Source: Apteryx mantelli
Taxonomy: Eukaryota > Chordata > Aves > Apterygiformes > Apterygidae
Direction: 5' to 3'
Assembly (NCBI RefSeq): GCF_036417845.1
Contig: NC_089985.1
Coordinates: 26,618,583 to 26,682,582, forward strand
Length of the DNA stretch: 64,000 bases
Below the pieces are notes generated by a model, which was given only the letters and a program-made list of their open reading frames with translations, made no database searches and was not told where the DNA came from. Position 1 is the first letter of the stretch. The number at the start of each line of letters is the position of its first letter. Positions 63,746 through 64,000 of this stretch are shown in pieces. Made by a program: the position numbers and the translations under genes.

Positions 63746-63962
63746 AATCTCTTTAATAAGAAATGGAGAAAAACTACAAGCCCAGGATCACTTGATTGTC
63801 CAGGAATATCTTGACAAACCCTTTCTTATGGAAGGCTACAAGTTTGATTTACGCATATATATTCTTGTAACTTCCTGTGATCCATTAAAAATATTTTTAT
63901 ATCATGATGGACTGGTGAGAATGGGCACAGAGAAGTATCATCCACCCAGTGACTCAAATTTG
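63746..63962 (+). CDS. TTLL7: TTLL7 coding exon 6
   Basis: Residues 170-242: ISLIRNGEKLQAQDHLIVQE, YLDKPFLMEGYKFDLRIYIL, VTSCDPLKIFLYHDGLVRMG, TEKYHPPSDSNL. This is the heart of the catalytic TTL domain. LIVQEY-x-KPFL and YKFDLR-YILVTS (Asp204, Arg206 in this numbering) are conserved ATP- and substrate-site motifs, and the FLYHDGLVR strand follows. It ends AATTTG|GTAAGTTG in phase 0, close to the right edge. The next exon should open with the LTNYSVNK region, which is outside the window. Confidence 0.97.
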
Positions 63963-64000
63963 GTAAGTTGATGTTCATTCCAATTTATCACTTTTGTGTG

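Larger units (their letters stand above)
53252..63962 (+). other. TTLL7: TTLL7 gene, 5' coding portion (six exons, continues past right edge)
   Basis: Six exons join with compatible phases into 726 coding bases, giving 242 residues without a stop. The order is 53258-53282, 53467-53601, 55277-55398, 56100-56167, 62600-62758 and 63746-63962. The product is the N-terminal part of tubulin polyglutamylase TTLL7 (about 890 residues in human), an ATP-dependent ligase that adds glutamate to glutamate side chains of tubulin C-terminal tails, preferring beta-tubulin, and works on microtubules of neurons. The remaining catalytic domain, the cationic microtubule-binding region and the C-terminal tail lie off the window. 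All introns are GT-AG, with lengths 184, 1675, 701, 6432 and 987 bases. Confidence 0.93.

Noticed and set aside
1-64000. CRISPR arrays, tRNA or rRNA genes, bacterial operons, intact viral genes
   Set aside because: None seen. There are no regularly spaced repeats and no recognisable RNA-gene cores, and the spliced genes with CpG islands place the window in a vertebrate genome.

Overview
This is a vertebrate nuclear genomic window, most likely from a bird or another sauropsid. It is AT-rich and carries spliced genes with GT-AG introns. There are two strong CpG islands, sparse and mostly very old interspersed repeats, and many microsatellites. No bacterial or viral gene organisation is present. 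The species call is an inference from compact gene spacing and low repeat content, not from a diagnostic marker.

Two protein-coding genes are recognisable, and they diverge head to head. On the minus strand, a CpG island at about 8.26-9.50 kb contains the first coding exon of PRKACB (catalytic subunit beta of cAMP-dependent protein kinase). This exon encodes the myristoylated N terminus MGNAATAKKG... and ends in a consensus splice donor. The rest of PRKACB lies beyond the left edge, so bases 1-8862 are its first intron. On the plus strand, six coding exons between 53258 and 63962 encode the first 242 residues of TTLL7, a tubulin polyglutamylase of the tubulin-tyrosine-ligase-like family. All six join with matching splice phases, and the gene continues past the right edge. 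A second CpG island at about 30.02-31.31 kb, with a run of about 20 CCG triplets, is the probable TTLL7 promoter and first non-coding exon, with a candidate donor at 30757/30758.

Between the islands (9.5-30.0 kb) I see no coding gene, only faint MIR-like and CR1/L3-like fossils, small tandem duplications and a few unexplained open frames. The 22 kb between the second island and the TTLL7 start-codon exon is probably TTLL7 intron 1. It holds a GC-richer interspersed repeat near 36.56-37.26 kb (possibly an old LTR), several short direct duplications and homopolymer runs. The very long open frames inside both CpG islands are artefacts of high GC content and are not annotated.

Functionally the two genes are neighbours by ancestral synteny (PRKACB and TTLL7 are also adjacent and divergent in human), not an operon or shared pathway. 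PKA C-beta is a cytosolic signalling kinase, and TTLL7 adds glutamate chains to tubulin tails in neurons and cilia-bearing cells. I found no convincing new biological system. The observations most worth checking are the CCG tract, the PRKACB in-frame upstream extension, the uncertain TTLL7 5' exon and the unexplained 172-codon frame at 23.3 kb.
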